A stretch of DNA of 64,000 nucleotides from Sphagnum compactum (taxonomy: Eukaryota > Bryophyta > Sphagnopsida > Sphagnales): positions 8,122,001 to 8,186,000 of the forward strand of contig OZ234504.1 in assembly GCA_965153455.1 (NCBI GenBank), in the 5' to 3' direction. Position numbers and translations under genes: made by a program. Below the pieces are notes generated by a model. The model was not told where the DNA came from. It saw only the letters and a list, made by a program, of their open reading frames with translations, and did no database searches. This document shows, piece by piece, positions 13,087 to 23,371 of the stretch. Numbering within the stretch: the first letter of the stretch is position 1; every line of letters starts with the position of its first letter.

Positions 13087-14194
13087 ATTTCAGCAACAAG
13101 CCTTTTGTGTAGTTGGTTTTTTTAGCTACAGGAATCTTAAGCGTAAACCTACTTAAAGCCTGCTGCTGCAATTGATGTCCAGCTTCAGCAAATCATGTGA
13201 AAACAGCAATTGTAAAACTCCCTCTTCTTTCTTGACTGCCAGTTCCTCCCCCACCCATTCAGCAAGCAAATCCTGCTCATCATAAACCTCCCTCAGTGTA
13301 TTCCATCATCAATCTTTTCCCAACTAGGTATACCAAAACTCTCTGCAGCTACTACAAGATCAGATCAGATCAGATCAGATCATATTTGTTCACCTTGGTT
13401 CCAATGTAGAAGTAGGGTGCAAACTTGACTTGCGCTTTGAAGGTAGACCCATCCTGAATTTCCCAAAATAGAGCGAACATTCTTCAATTTTGTTTTGTGG
13501 GTGTCATTGTTTCTTTCTTCTTCTTCTTCTTCTTCTTCTTCTCTAGTTTACATGACTACTGCATGAGGACTGGGAAGAATGTGATGGGTGATCTTCAATC
13601 CCCCAGAATGTAATGCTGCCATTTAATTTCTTGCCATAGAGGAGGAGCTTGAGCTATTTGCTTCTTCTGCTACTGCTCTTACAATTCCCAACCAACAAGT
13701 GGAAGTGCAACATGGGAAAGTGTATTTAGGACTTGACACAAACAAACCTGGCACATGAAGTAGAGGTTGACGCAGCTGAAGGTGACATTGTCATTGTCCT
13801 GGTCCTCCAATGACGACTGCAAAGCAAGCATCGTACCAGAGGAGGATGGTGTCAGAAGACAGACTGTGGATACGTCTCAGAGAGATAGAGAGGGCAAAAA
13901 CAATGTTATGGAAAAGGATACCGAAGCCATGTTGAGGAGCCAGCCGAGTCGAGGTTCTCCTTCTGAGAAGATGTGAAAACCGAAGCTAGCTTCCAATGCA
14001 TCCTCCGAAGAGCGCCACACGCGTGATCTCCCCACTCTCCTCACACTACTGTCGTCATTGGGTCGTTGCATGTCTGTCCCTCCGCCTGCGCCCTTCCATC
14101 CCCTTCCAACTCCTCCAAACCTTCCTCTTCCTCTTCCTCTTCCTCCTACTCTCACATCCCCCCTCCCCCGGCTTCCCCTTCCCAGCCCCCTCAT
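1..14194 (-). CDS. POLE (POL2A-like): DNA polymerase epsilon catalytic subunit, 5' part of gene (runs off left edge)
   Basis: The leading-strand replicative polymerase, a family B DNA polymerase with 3'-5' proofreading. It acts in the nucleus in the CMG-Pol epsilon replisome. I joined 40 minus-strand exons with GT/AG borders. Their phases agree throughout, giving about 1768 codons with no internal stop; the last exon (1-64) is cut by the window edge. The full plant protein is around 2160 residues, so roughly the last 400 lie outside. The product follows plant Pol epsilon almost exon by exon: exonuclease motifs, polymerase motifs A to C, the Pol epsilon cysteines, and the start of the inactive C-terminal half. 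The start chosen is the Met at 14192-14194; a Met 41 codons later (14069-14071) is equally usable and would remove an RG-rich leader. All exons are short except the 410-bp linker exon. Identification is very secure; single exon ends marked in the block entries are less so. Confidence 0.96.
5232..9860 (-). other. POLE (POL2A-like): POLE exons 13-26: polymerase domain
   Basis: Exons in gene order: 9684-9860, 9332-9445, 9006-9110, 8735-8853, 8433-8598, 8130-8224, 7719-7824, 7479-7558, 7005-7181, 6657-6744, 6351-6431, 5906-6049, 5550-5645, 5232-5432. Motif A is DVAAMYPNI, motif B includes [14 protein letters not shown], and motif C is [10 protein letters not shown] with Asp near residues 880 and 882. 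The cysteines that bind the Fe-S cluster in yeast Pol2 have counterparts: [16 protein letters not shown] in exon 16 and KKYCQK in exon 17. All catalytic carboxylates are kept. Exons 13 (59 codons), 15 (35) and 24-26 are whole-codon exons; the others share codons in a consistent way. Confidence 0.94.
10231..14194 (-). other. POLE (POL2A-like): POLE exons 1-12: N-terminal and proofreading exonuclease domain
   Basis: Exons in gene order: 13922-14194, 13748-13816, 13394-13453, 12941-13036, 12629-12792, 12376-12476, 11996-12213, 11684-11758, 11345-11479, 10945-11067, 10679-10762, 10231-10395. Exo I is FDIETTK (Asp and Glu near residues 291 and 293), Exo II is [10 protein letters not shown], and Exo III is [11 protein letters not shown]. 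All acidic residues expected for proofreading are present, so the exonuclease should be active. Exon 1 encodes an RG-rich leader followed by the conserved [13 protein letters not shown] segment. The intron after exon 1 starts GTATCCTTTT, a U12-like donor. Introns here carry simple repeats: (GA)n at 13053-13083, (AGATC)n at 13357-13382 and (TTC)n at 13515-13542. Confidence 0.93.
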
Positions 14195-14780
14195 AGCTAG
14201 CTCCCTCGACCAATCTCTCTCCCTCTCCCTCTCTCTCTCTCTGGCTTTCCCGTCTGGTGTTCACAAGTGGGTTCTCGTATCACATTTGTTCATACCCATC
14301 GGAGAAGCAAAAGCTTGGTTTTTGCAAGGGAGTGAGGGAAGGGAGGGGTGGGGAGGGAACCAACGAAGGAAGGAATTAGGAGTCTACCGCTGCAACAAAA
14401 CTCCTCAACTTCTCAGTCTCTGAACCAAAAGAGCTGGGGAAAATTTCTTCCCGAATTGTTTGTTGCTCGCCTTCTTCCTTGGCTCTAGAATAAAATGAAA
14501 ATTCAATGGAGCTGTGAAAATTCCCACCACCCACAAAAATTCAGCACAAGCAAGCGCTCTGCTGGTTTGTCGCGGCCGCCATCGCTCCTCCTGAGACTTC
14601 CTTCTCTTCGCAAAGCTTCTCTCTCTCTCTCGCGCGCTTATCTTTTGCCGTGCTCTCATCTTTCCACTTCCCTCAAGTGCAATTTGAGCAAAAGAATAGG
14701 ATCGTACGTAAAAGAGAGACTCTCTCAAAGACCGAGATCTGGTCCCGTTCAGGACCTCAGTTATGGGGACCTGGATTTGA

Positions 14781-14816
14781 GCGGGAACCAAAAGACGGCA
14801 CCTCAACTTTTCCCGC
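14781..14816. promoter_or_regulatory. Pair of E2F-like sites upstream of POLE
   Basis: TTTCCCGC lies at 14809-14816 and an opposite-strand GTTCCCGC at 14781-14788, about 20 bp apart and about 600 bp upstream of the POLE start codon. E2F/DP factors bind TTTSSCGC and switch on S-phase genes, including replicative polymerases. Site identity is seen directly; use by POLE is inference. An AT box reading ATATATAA on the minus strand lies near 14853-14860 and could position the transcription start close to these sites. Confidence 0.65.
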
Positions 14817-14875
14817 GCCCAATATATGTCCGCTCCTCCCACCCCTCCGGTTATATATTCCAGCATCGGAGCTGA

Positions 14876-15130
14876 TAACCGCGGGTATCAAAGGGCCTGA
14901 ATGCTTCCCGGAATACCACCGCGGTCACCGAAACGTTCAAATGCCCGGTTATCACACACTGCCGTGGTTCTCTCCTTGTTTGCAAAAGTCAAATGGCGGA
15001 TCATAGAACCGCCGGTTCCCCATTGAAACCTGATGAACCTTGAATGGTTTGCCGCTGAAAGGGGCCCGGCGGTTCTGGTTTTCTGGCTTTTAAATATCCG
15101 GACCCGGAGGTTATTCCGAATCAGATACCC
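14876..15130. repeat. Cluster of palindromic CCGG-centred repeats upstream of POLE
   Basis: About 250 bp rich in inverted half-sites of the form GAACCG/CGGTTC. It includes a perfect 13-bp palindrome GAACCGCCGGTTC at 15006-15018, ACCGCGGT near 14924, and several single arms (CCCGGTTATC, GGCGGTTCTGG, CCCGGAGGTT). The unit at 15003-15038 (palindrome followed by TTGAAAC) resembles the tandem units at 51839-51957 upstream of ELC. Nature unknown: a decayed MITE-like element or a cluster of factor sites. Confidence 0.6.
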
Positions 15131-16635
15131 GCACAGCACCGGTCCCACATGAGTAACCCACCGATCGCCGTGCGGTCATAATGGTACCCTGCGGGTCTCA
15201 GTGTATCCGCCGGGCACAGGCCACCGTCCCCCCCAACGAGAGTGATAGAAGGAAAAACAGGAGTCCCAGAAAGTAAGTAAAAGAAAGGAAGGAAGGCTCG
15301 TCTGAAAGTAAAAGAAAGTCCCCAAAGGAAAAGAAAAACTGCGTCGCTCCCGTTCACTCCCTCCCTCCCTCACTATTCAGCCTCCCCCTGCCGCTTCTGT
15401 TTTGTCGCGAGAACAGGTGGGAAGAAGAAGAAGATAGCAGAATTTGGTAAGATGGGAGAGATAGAGAGAGAGATTTTTGAAAGATTGTTAGGTTTGCAAA
15501 TTGGGTACAGCGATCAGTTCGAGAATGCTTTCAGACTGCCATATCTAGTACCACTCTGCCTTTGATGGGTTTGTGGCAACATGCATGCATTTTTCCTTCA
15601 TGAGGTTCACACCGCCACAGAAAGAAAGAAAGAAAGAAGGTAGGACAGAAAGTGTGTGCTTCGGCTGAAGAGAAAGAGTTTTCACTTTCAAAGAAGAAGG
15701 AAGTTATGTTTGCTTGACTTGGGGATTTAAGGGTTTTGGAGCCTCATCAGAGTTTGTGCAAAAACTGCTGCTACTGGTGGCAAGTATTTTTGCTGGATGC
15801 ATCAAATGCTGCTGGTGCTGTTGATCCTGCTGCAACGTTTGTCACTTGGCACAGCATGCAATTGTGGGTTTGCTAAATCTCCGCTTCCGTTCCTCAACAC
15901 AAATGGCTGGCATGCCTACCTTTGCTATTTGGCAATTGGTTTCGTGAATGAATGTGTGTAATAGTTAAGAGAACAAGCCTCATCATTCTTGATCATTGTC
16001 AGCCTATGCTCATCTTTGTTGCCTTGCAAAGCTCATGGAAGTATGGATTTAGGGTTTAGGGTGACCCTCGTAGATAGACAAAAAACAAGGAGGAAGGGGC
16101 CAACAACAACACCTAGTGTCTCTTTTCCATTTGAGTAAGTCCAGCAACAGAAAATCCTCAAACCTAATTGTACCATGAGAGATTGCATCCTCAAACCTGT
16201 TGAGATAATAAAGAAGCTGAATCCTTGGGTAGGTTCTCTTTCAATTCTTCATCAACCTCGGAAGGAAGAAAAAAATACAAATGCAAGCTTCTTGTTGGAT
16301 TTCCCCTGTTTGTGTTCTGTGGATGGTGATCTGACTGCAGACTAAAAACACCATCTCCACTTACTAGATGTGGGGTCAAGCACAATTGACAAGCAATTTC
16401 AGATTGCAGCAATTCCAGTACCAGAACATGAGAGAGAGCTTCAGATTGGCACTTGTAGTAGTACCAGAGAGCTTTGCACATCATCACAAGTAGAAGAAAT
16501 CCATGATGATAATGGTGCCACCTGAACTCTCATGGACCTGACTTGCTTGCTTGCGCTGTGCTTGACCAAAGAAATGCCTAACTAGTTCTTCTGGGATTGA
16601 TTTCCAACACTCAATGCATCTTTTCGAATAGGTAA

Positions 16636-18249
16636 CTATGTGAAGAATGCAAAATTAGCTGAGAGAACAGCAAGACAGTCAGAAGGGAGAGTAAGAAAAG
16701 TACTCATGAACAGATCATCAATGGGTGCAAGCCGGGCCACTCCCACTAATCGACAATTCCCCTTGGAATCAAGCCTGCTTCCCTGACCTCCTCGAATCTC
16801 CCCTTGTGCACTCTCTGTTGTGAGGAGAGTGTTGACTAGAAGCGGTGGTGGTCGGTACAAATTTCCTGCTGAGAAAAAGAATTGTGCTTGGAACTTCAAT
16901 TCCACCTGCAACAACAACAAATACCAAAAAAAAAAAACAATTCCCATCAGACCCATTTTCCTTTCAGTGTTTTGGAGATGGAGAAACATGTCAGACCAAA
17001 GCTTCAAAGTTCATTGTGGCATAGGTAACCAGTTAGATTTGTGTATTCCTCTCTCTTCTTTGTTCTGTGTATTTCTTGCTTGTTTCTTCTTCTTACTGAT
17101 TGTGTGTGTCTTCGTGGAGAATAGTGCTTGCTGCAAGCTGGTGCAATCTGTTTTAGGGTCTGGATGCAGCAGACTCATGAACTTCTTCACCCACAAGATC
17201 AAGGACCTGATGATGCACAAAAGAGCACATAAGGAGGAGGAGGAGAGGAGAGGTGCAAGAGGAAGAGATAAAGAAAGAAGCAATCAGGAGGAATGGGTGA
17301 GCAAGGAAGAGGGTGAGAAAGAAAGAGACAGAGAGATCATTCATACCTTGCCAGAGGCTTTGTCAATGATGCCCTCAAGTGTTTGAGGGATGACGTCAAT
17401 GCGAAGGGGAGGAGGAAGAGGCACACCCATGAGAGTGGTGGTTTCATAGTCAACAGTAGGAATGTTGATATCTGAGGCTTCGAACTTCACTTGCCAACAA
17501 CCATCTGGCAACTGAATTGCATGTCCACTGCCTCCACCACCCTCTGCATTGTACACAAAGTCCGGGAACCGTGACACACCTAAGCCACACCCATTATGTG
17601 TGTGAAGCTCCACCCGACAACCCCCTCCTCCTCCTCCTCCTTGCCTCCTGCATTGCTGCAACCCACATCAATTCTTTTTCTTGCACCCCCTCTTTCCTTC
17701 CTTCCTTCCTTACTGCATTGCCACAACCAACAACATCAATTCTTCTTGACAACCCATTACCAGATTTCTGATTCTTGACCCACTTCCTATTACAGATTTT
17801 ATTTTCTGATTCTTGAGCAAGTCTTACAGATAGATTGCAATGCAATATGTGCTATGTAAGAAATTCTAAGGGAGTGAATGCTCTTTCTTTCTTCCAGAGA
17901 GGAACTTAGCATCCATGATCATAGCAAGCAGTTGGGTGTACCTGGAATCTGTTTCTTCTGCAAGCACAGGAGGCAACAGCAGAGGTGGTGGTGATGGCAA
18001 AACTGAGAATAATGTAGTAGTAGTAGAAGAAGCAGCAGCAATAGGCAATACCAAAGCAGCCCAGCGTCTGCTCATTACCACCTTCCTAGCGCATGCCAAA
18101 CTCTCCTCGCTTCCTCCTTCATCATCTTCACCACTTCCTCTTCTGTTTTTTGCTGCTGCTGTAATCCTAGGTTGCATCACTGCTGCTCTACTCACCACCA
18201 TTCCTGTACCTGTAAGCCTCTGATGCATCATCAACCCCTTTACAGCCAT
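16636..18249 (-). CDS. Uncharacterised protein, predicted thylakoid-lumen targeted (292 aa)
   Basis: Three minus-strand exons join in frame: 17942-18249, 17347-17647 and 16636-16905 (stop included), giving 292 residues. The first exon looks like a bipartite lumenal targeting sequence: a Ser/Thr/Arg-bearing, Met-rich leader, then a twin arginine (SRRWAALVLPIAAASS, Arg 61-62), a hydrophobic stretch, Pro-rich residues and a possible cleavage site PPVLA|EE near residue 97. A Tat-type route is inferred. The mature part looks like a compact beta-rich domain, with motifs FPDFVYNAEG, VDYETTTLMGVPLPPPL and RLVGVARLAPIDDLF, ending ANFAFFT. Its frame, codon joins and smooth protein character support a real gene. 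I do not recognise the family and assign no function. The Gly-rich run just after the first splice junction is low complexity, so the exon 2 acceptor could lie further downstream. Confidence 0.75.
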
Positions 18250-18970
18250 ATCTACCCCTCCCCAAAATCACGCACCTCTGTCTGTGTGTGTGTGTGTGTG
18301 TCTCTCTCTCTCTCTCTTTGTCTGTTTTTTGTCTGTGTGTTTGTGTATGAATCCTGAAGCTTTTGGCTTTCTGGAAGCTTAAACAAATTGGCAGCACTCA
18401 GCAGCAGCCATAGCGGGAAACAAACAACAAAAAGAAAAAAAGGCCACTGTTGTCGGGAAAAATTCGTGTGGCGCTGCGAGAAGATAACGGCCTGGAAATG
18501 CAAGCGTAGATGAAAATGCTCTGTTTGGTACCCAAGCGCAAAGCAAGTTTTCCTTTTTTGCATTTGTTTTTTTCTATAAAAGTTCGTTACGGAGAGATCT
18601 CTTCAGGAATCCACGCAGCAGCAGCAGCAGCGACGAGGAGGAGGAGGAGGAGGGGATCGAAATTCCCAAATCCTGATCGCGGCCACAAATCCGCCCGCCC
18701 GCGAGGATTTGTGGGGTGGGTCCCCGTGCGCGTGCGCGAGCGAAGAGAGAGCATTGGATGAGGAAACCGCGCGTGCATGCATACGTGCGTGCGTGCGTAC
18801 GTGCGTGCTTGCGAGAATACCGCGCTGTTTTTTTTGGGCTCTCGCCCAAATCCCAGGTGCTGCGTGGATTCGCCTCTCACACGACCACCTGATTGGTCCA
18901 AATTGGGCCACAAATCAAGGCAAAGGTCCAGCCACGTTGCGTGATTTTGGGAGCTGGTAGTAGCCTAGTA
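18250..18970. promoter_or_regulatory. Upstream region of the lumenal-protein gene; 5'-end-like plus-strand segment
   Basis: Contains (TG)n(TC)n at 18284-18318. A plus-strand TATAAAAG box at 18576-18583 is followed by a GC-rich, CAG/GAGGAG-repeat leader-like stretch and a (CGTG)n tract at 18778-18811. This looks like a core promoter and 5' leader pointing right, but no gene follows: composition drops abruptly to AT-rich sequence near 18970. It may equally be the divergent side of the promoter for the gene on its left. Confidence 0.4.
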
Positions 18971-19943
18971 CTAAGTAATCACCTCTTTTTTTTTCTTTTT
19001 TTGGCATAAAATGCGAAAATTAAAATGAAAATTCTGTTACATATTCTTTGGTTTTTTTTTTTTTTTGGGGAGAATTGTTTTTGCCAATATTTTGAAAAAG
19101 GTTTTGCCACATTTCTACTTGGGTTTTAAAAGGGGGATTATCTCAATAGGTACCAATTTTAACCCTATCTACATGCAAACAAGGGTTATAATATTAATGT
19201 GCCAATATATATATATAAAGAGCGTGTTGCATAGGCTTGTGTGTAGATGTGCGGAAAAAATGTTATGACCAATGAAATTGCTTAATTTGGTGGTTTGATT
19301 TTTTTTTTCATTAAATATCATGAATGAACTAATAGTTAAATGTGAATTTATTAGGGTTTGGTAGGTTTGTGAGAATTTTAGAAGATCGATGTAGGCTTTT
19401 AAAAAAAAATTAATTGTTTTTTCAAGCCAATGGGATTGTTCGATTTAGTGGGTTTGAATTTATTTTTCTTAGTTCTCTTCAATGAACTAGTTACACTCAA
19501 TGTGTCATAGCTATTTACAAAACAAGGTTCTAACACATTATTTGTGCACTTTGACAAATTTTTGGAAAGGTTGTAGAAACATGTCACCATTTAATGTTAA
19601 ATCCCTCTTGAGATGTTCAAATATGACATATTATTAAAAATTGCTAGTAATCATTATTAGTGTGTGTGTGTGTGTGTGTGTTTTTTTTTTTTGGTTTTTG
19701 GACAAAGCACTAAAAATTATTTGGGAAAATTTGAGTTTTTCTAGTATAATTTTGCTATTGTTTTGAAATTTTCTCCATATATCACAAAATGAAAAACCAC
19801 TCTTGACAATAATGTGGTTTTTTCCTTTTTCTTATTGGCAAAATAAACAATAAAAATTTACATAAATATGTAAGTTTATTTTTGGGGTATTTTTTTTTAT
19901 TGTTAGATTTTTGAGTTTTTTTTTTCAATAATTGCCAAATCTC

Positions 19944-20452
19944 CATATTAGGTTCCTATACGTAGCTAAAATAACAAAATGATGCTTTTATTTTCATGTT
20001 TTGTCTAACATTCAAATTTGGTTAAATGTTCCTATGGATGATTTGTCACTTTTGGTTGCATCAACAAAATTGGACAATTTTTTTTAATTCATAAACATTA
20101 CTAAATACAATTATTTAACAAGGGGTCAATTTCAACAACCCCCTATATAAAAGTGATTTTTTTGATAAATAGGTTTCCTTTTTGGGGTTTTTGAATCTTA
20201 AAATTTCAAGGGGGAAAAATCATGAAATTTTTATATTAGGTTCTACTAAGTAGCCAATAATATAAAATGATGATTTTATTTTATTTTTATTTTTATTTTA
20301 TTTTTTTATTACAACCCAAAATCGTTTGATTCTTGATTTGTCATTTTGGCTACATCACAAAATTGGAACACACAATATTTTAAATATTTTATTTCAAAAT
20401 GAAAATTCAATTTTAACCACCCATTAATTAAAGAAAATGACTTGTTCATGAA
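19944..20452. repeat. Direct duplication of a roughly 220-bp AT-rich unit
   Basis: The segment from 19944 (ATTAGGTTCCTATACGTAGC) reappears diverged from about 20231 (ATTAGGTTCTACTAAGTAGC). Shared blocks follow in the same order: AAAATGATG-TTTTATTTT, then GATTTGTCA-TTTTGG and CATCA-CAAAATTGGA. Related wording with TTGGCTAC also occurs near 59165-59245 and 60900-60960, which suggests a dispersed family. Confidence 0.6.
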
Positions 20453-20789
20453 TTTCATATAAACTTAATCACTTTCTTAATTAATCAAAAGGAACCAACA
20501 ACTAATGAAATCACAAGTGTGATTGTTTTCCATTGAAATTGGGTTTATGGTGTGGGATTATTGTATTTGTGTGAACTTGATTATGATAAATATGCAACTA
20601 AAGGTTTTAAGAAGGTAATTGGTTTGCAACCTAAAAACCAAGGGTTTAAAGTCATGTTCTTATGACCCAAACCCAAGTTGAGACCATTTTATTGGAATAA
20701 ACACAAGAATTGAACCATAAAACTAATCTTTTGTTAGATTCAAAACCATAAACAAATATTGTTGAAAACAAGGTTAAGATATTTAGATT

Positions 20790-21110
20790 TAGAATTTTAT
20801 TTTTAAAAAATTAATAAGTAGGCCAAACTATATAGTTAATTATTAATTTGTTGTTGAATTTTGCAGTTACATATACCCCTATTTTAATTTGTTATAAAAC
20901 TTAGTACCCATATAATAACTAGCATTGGGGAATGTGTAATGTGTACATGGAACCAAACTCAACTTTTTAATCGGGCTTGAAAAAATTTTAATTTGAAAAC
21001 ATGTGTTAAAATGGTTTTAAATTTGGAATAATTGGGCTCAAACCCCCACCTAGAATACCACCACAAATTTTACAACACCAAAATTGGGACCAAATTTCTT
21101 CTTTAAAAAA
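20790..21110 (-). repeat. Left copy of a diverged inverted repeat
   Basis: The reverse complement of this stretch aligns with 41205-41560 over about 300 bp with few gaps. Shared blocks in order are TTGGTC, TAGGTG-GGGTTTGAG, CAAATT, TACACATTCCCC, ATGTAA and TTAC at similar spacing. Divergence is substantial (by eye about two thirds identical). The two copies face each other across most of the gene desert. Confidence 0.6.
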
Positions 21111-23371
21111 CAAAATGAAGAACACTAGTAAAAACCTCATTTTATTTTTATTTATTTTGCAATACTTGCCAAATGTCACATGAAAAAATTGGCATTACAT
21201 TTATGGAAACATCCACCCTTTGCACAAGAAATATTATGGGTTCTAAAACATGTTCCAACTACATTATAAAACACATAAATTTAAAAATCCACCTACACAT
21301 ATGTTGATAAGGTGTGTTTAAATCAATAAGAGCCTTGAAAAATGTGCATGTTTAGGTGTTGTTCTTTAGTGCAAGGATCTCATTGAATGCAAAAAATTGA
21401 TGAACTATTATTGGGGAATTTTTGTGTTACTAAATATGGAATATAAAGCAAGTCATGTGTCCATTTTTTACAACTTTTATGTGCATCATTTTCAGTTTGT
21501 TGTTATGTTTTGAACTCAATTTTTTTAGTGTGATTTTTTGGGTTTATCTCAATCTTTTATTTGCAAAGACCAAAATTTGATGCAGTAGCCAAACCTTTTT
21601 TTTTTAATGTTTTTAGAAACCGACCATGTTTGATGATAGGAAACTTTATATAAACTTTGTTCAAATGTAAACTCTATGTGTTTCAATCAAAACTATTGAT
21701 GATTAAAGTTGAATTGAATTTTCCTTATGTTTAAAGGATGGTCGTTGGCTATTTCGAGCTTCAATGATAGTTCCAAATTACATGTAATTGAAAATAAATG
21801 TCGACAAAATGGGATAGATTTTGGAACAAAACATGCATGGGTGTTAATTAATGATGTTTTTGCAATGGGTTTATTATGTTAATGGCAACATGGTAACGAT
21901 GAAATAATGAACCATTTTGTTAGCTTTTGAAATGACCATGACATTTTCCAAACGTTTGAAGAATACAACATCAAATTCTTCTTCAACATGTGTTATTTCA
22001 TCACTTAGCAATTCACATTGGCAAGCTTGTTGTAATGCACTCAACACAATGATGATCTCATGTTTTGATTTCTGTATTAATTTTCAAAATGGAATCATTA
22101 ATGCAAAGATAAAGACACAAAGAAAATGTTGCACTTGGAGTGAAACTTATATGGGTTACATTGGGTGAAAACACATCATGAAGGGGCCAACTTGGGTTGT
22201 TTCATGACACGTGTGTAAAGTACATTTCCAAAATGTGTTGCATTTAATTTTGGGTTTCATTTTTGGTGTTTGAGTTTTATATTTTGATTTTCACAAAGTT
22301 AATGTTACATAATATTATTTGAAAAGAAAAAGAAATATTAAATTCAATGAATAATGAGTATATTTATGATATATGCATGCAATATAATAAAACATGTTTT
22401 TTTTAATAGATTACACTAGGTTTTGGTTTGGATTAATTAACCAAAAAATGTTTGAAATGGAATTCAAAAAATGGCCCACCTAACATTTCTTGTCATCTTT
22501 CATTTGAAAGAAATTGTTTGTCAACTTTTTAATTTGCCACATACTTATGGTCATCACCCTAAAAAGAATAATTTGTGATATGAGAATTATTACTAAACTC
22601 TTCAAATGGTTCACAAACTTATTCCAATCATACAAAATCACAATGTTATATAAATACTACAAATTTCGTTAAGACTAAAAATCATTTCAATCAATTCTTC
22701 AATTTTTTGCATTTTTAATATGCTATGATTTTTATTTGCACAAATGTACTTTAACATCACATCATATAAAATTTAAAAATATAACTTATTTGGCATTTTA
22801 TTTTTTTGGGGTTTTGACCTACCATAATATGCAAAAACATTGTGAAAATCTTTCATAATAATGACATGGTTGAAGTTCAAACATGGGACCCTTGAAAATT
22901 AATACAATGTGACAACAATAGATTACCCACCCCCTAATGTGTTTTCACCCCATTACATCTAAAGGACTTTAACACTTGTTACAAACAATATTGTTAGTTG
23001 TAATTAACATTTGTAAGTGTTAGTATTTTTTTTATAAATGTTAACTAATTACTATTAATTATTATATTATTAGCTAAACATCTATTAAGTATAAGTCTAG
23101 CCTCCATATATCTTTAACTATTATTTTTATAAATGTTAAACTAGTTAGAAAATAAGTTGAAATATATTTGAATTAACAATTAATGACTAGCTAGTATTTC
23201 ATATAATTTTTATTTAATGTTAGGTAACAACTTAAATTATTAGTAAAAACCACGTAGCCTATATAAAAAAATGATTTTCAAAATTTTTATTCATTTTTGT
23301 TTGGCAATACTTGCATGATGGAAGTGTCTTATTATTTTTGAATTTTGAAATACACATGAATATTGTTTGAA

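Larger units (their letters stand above)
14195..16635. other. Intergenic region between POLE and the lumenal-protein gene
   Basis: The first 700 bp upstream of the POLE start are TC-rich on the plus strand, which corresponds to an AG-rich leader on the POLE strand. After the palindrome cluster come AAAG/GGAAGG-rich sequence (15240-15340) and a stretch with no convincing coding content (15400-16600). A 38-codon plus-strand ORF at 15451-15564 has no recognisable similarity. A double telo-box, TTTAGGGTTTAGGG, is at 16048-16061. The 3' untranslated part of the lumenal-protein gene should fall just below 16636. Confidence 0.5.

Noticed and set aside
13877-14264. Plus-strand Pro/Leu-rich frames opposite POLE exon 1
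   Set aside because: They are the complement of the RG-rich POLE leader and TC repeats; the minus frame connects in phase to conserved POLE exons.
18587-18913. Overlapping minus-strand frames of 90-108 codons near 18.6-18.9 kb
   Set aside because: Several frames are open at once because the sequence is GC-rich with CGTG and GAG repeats; none shows protein-like motifs.
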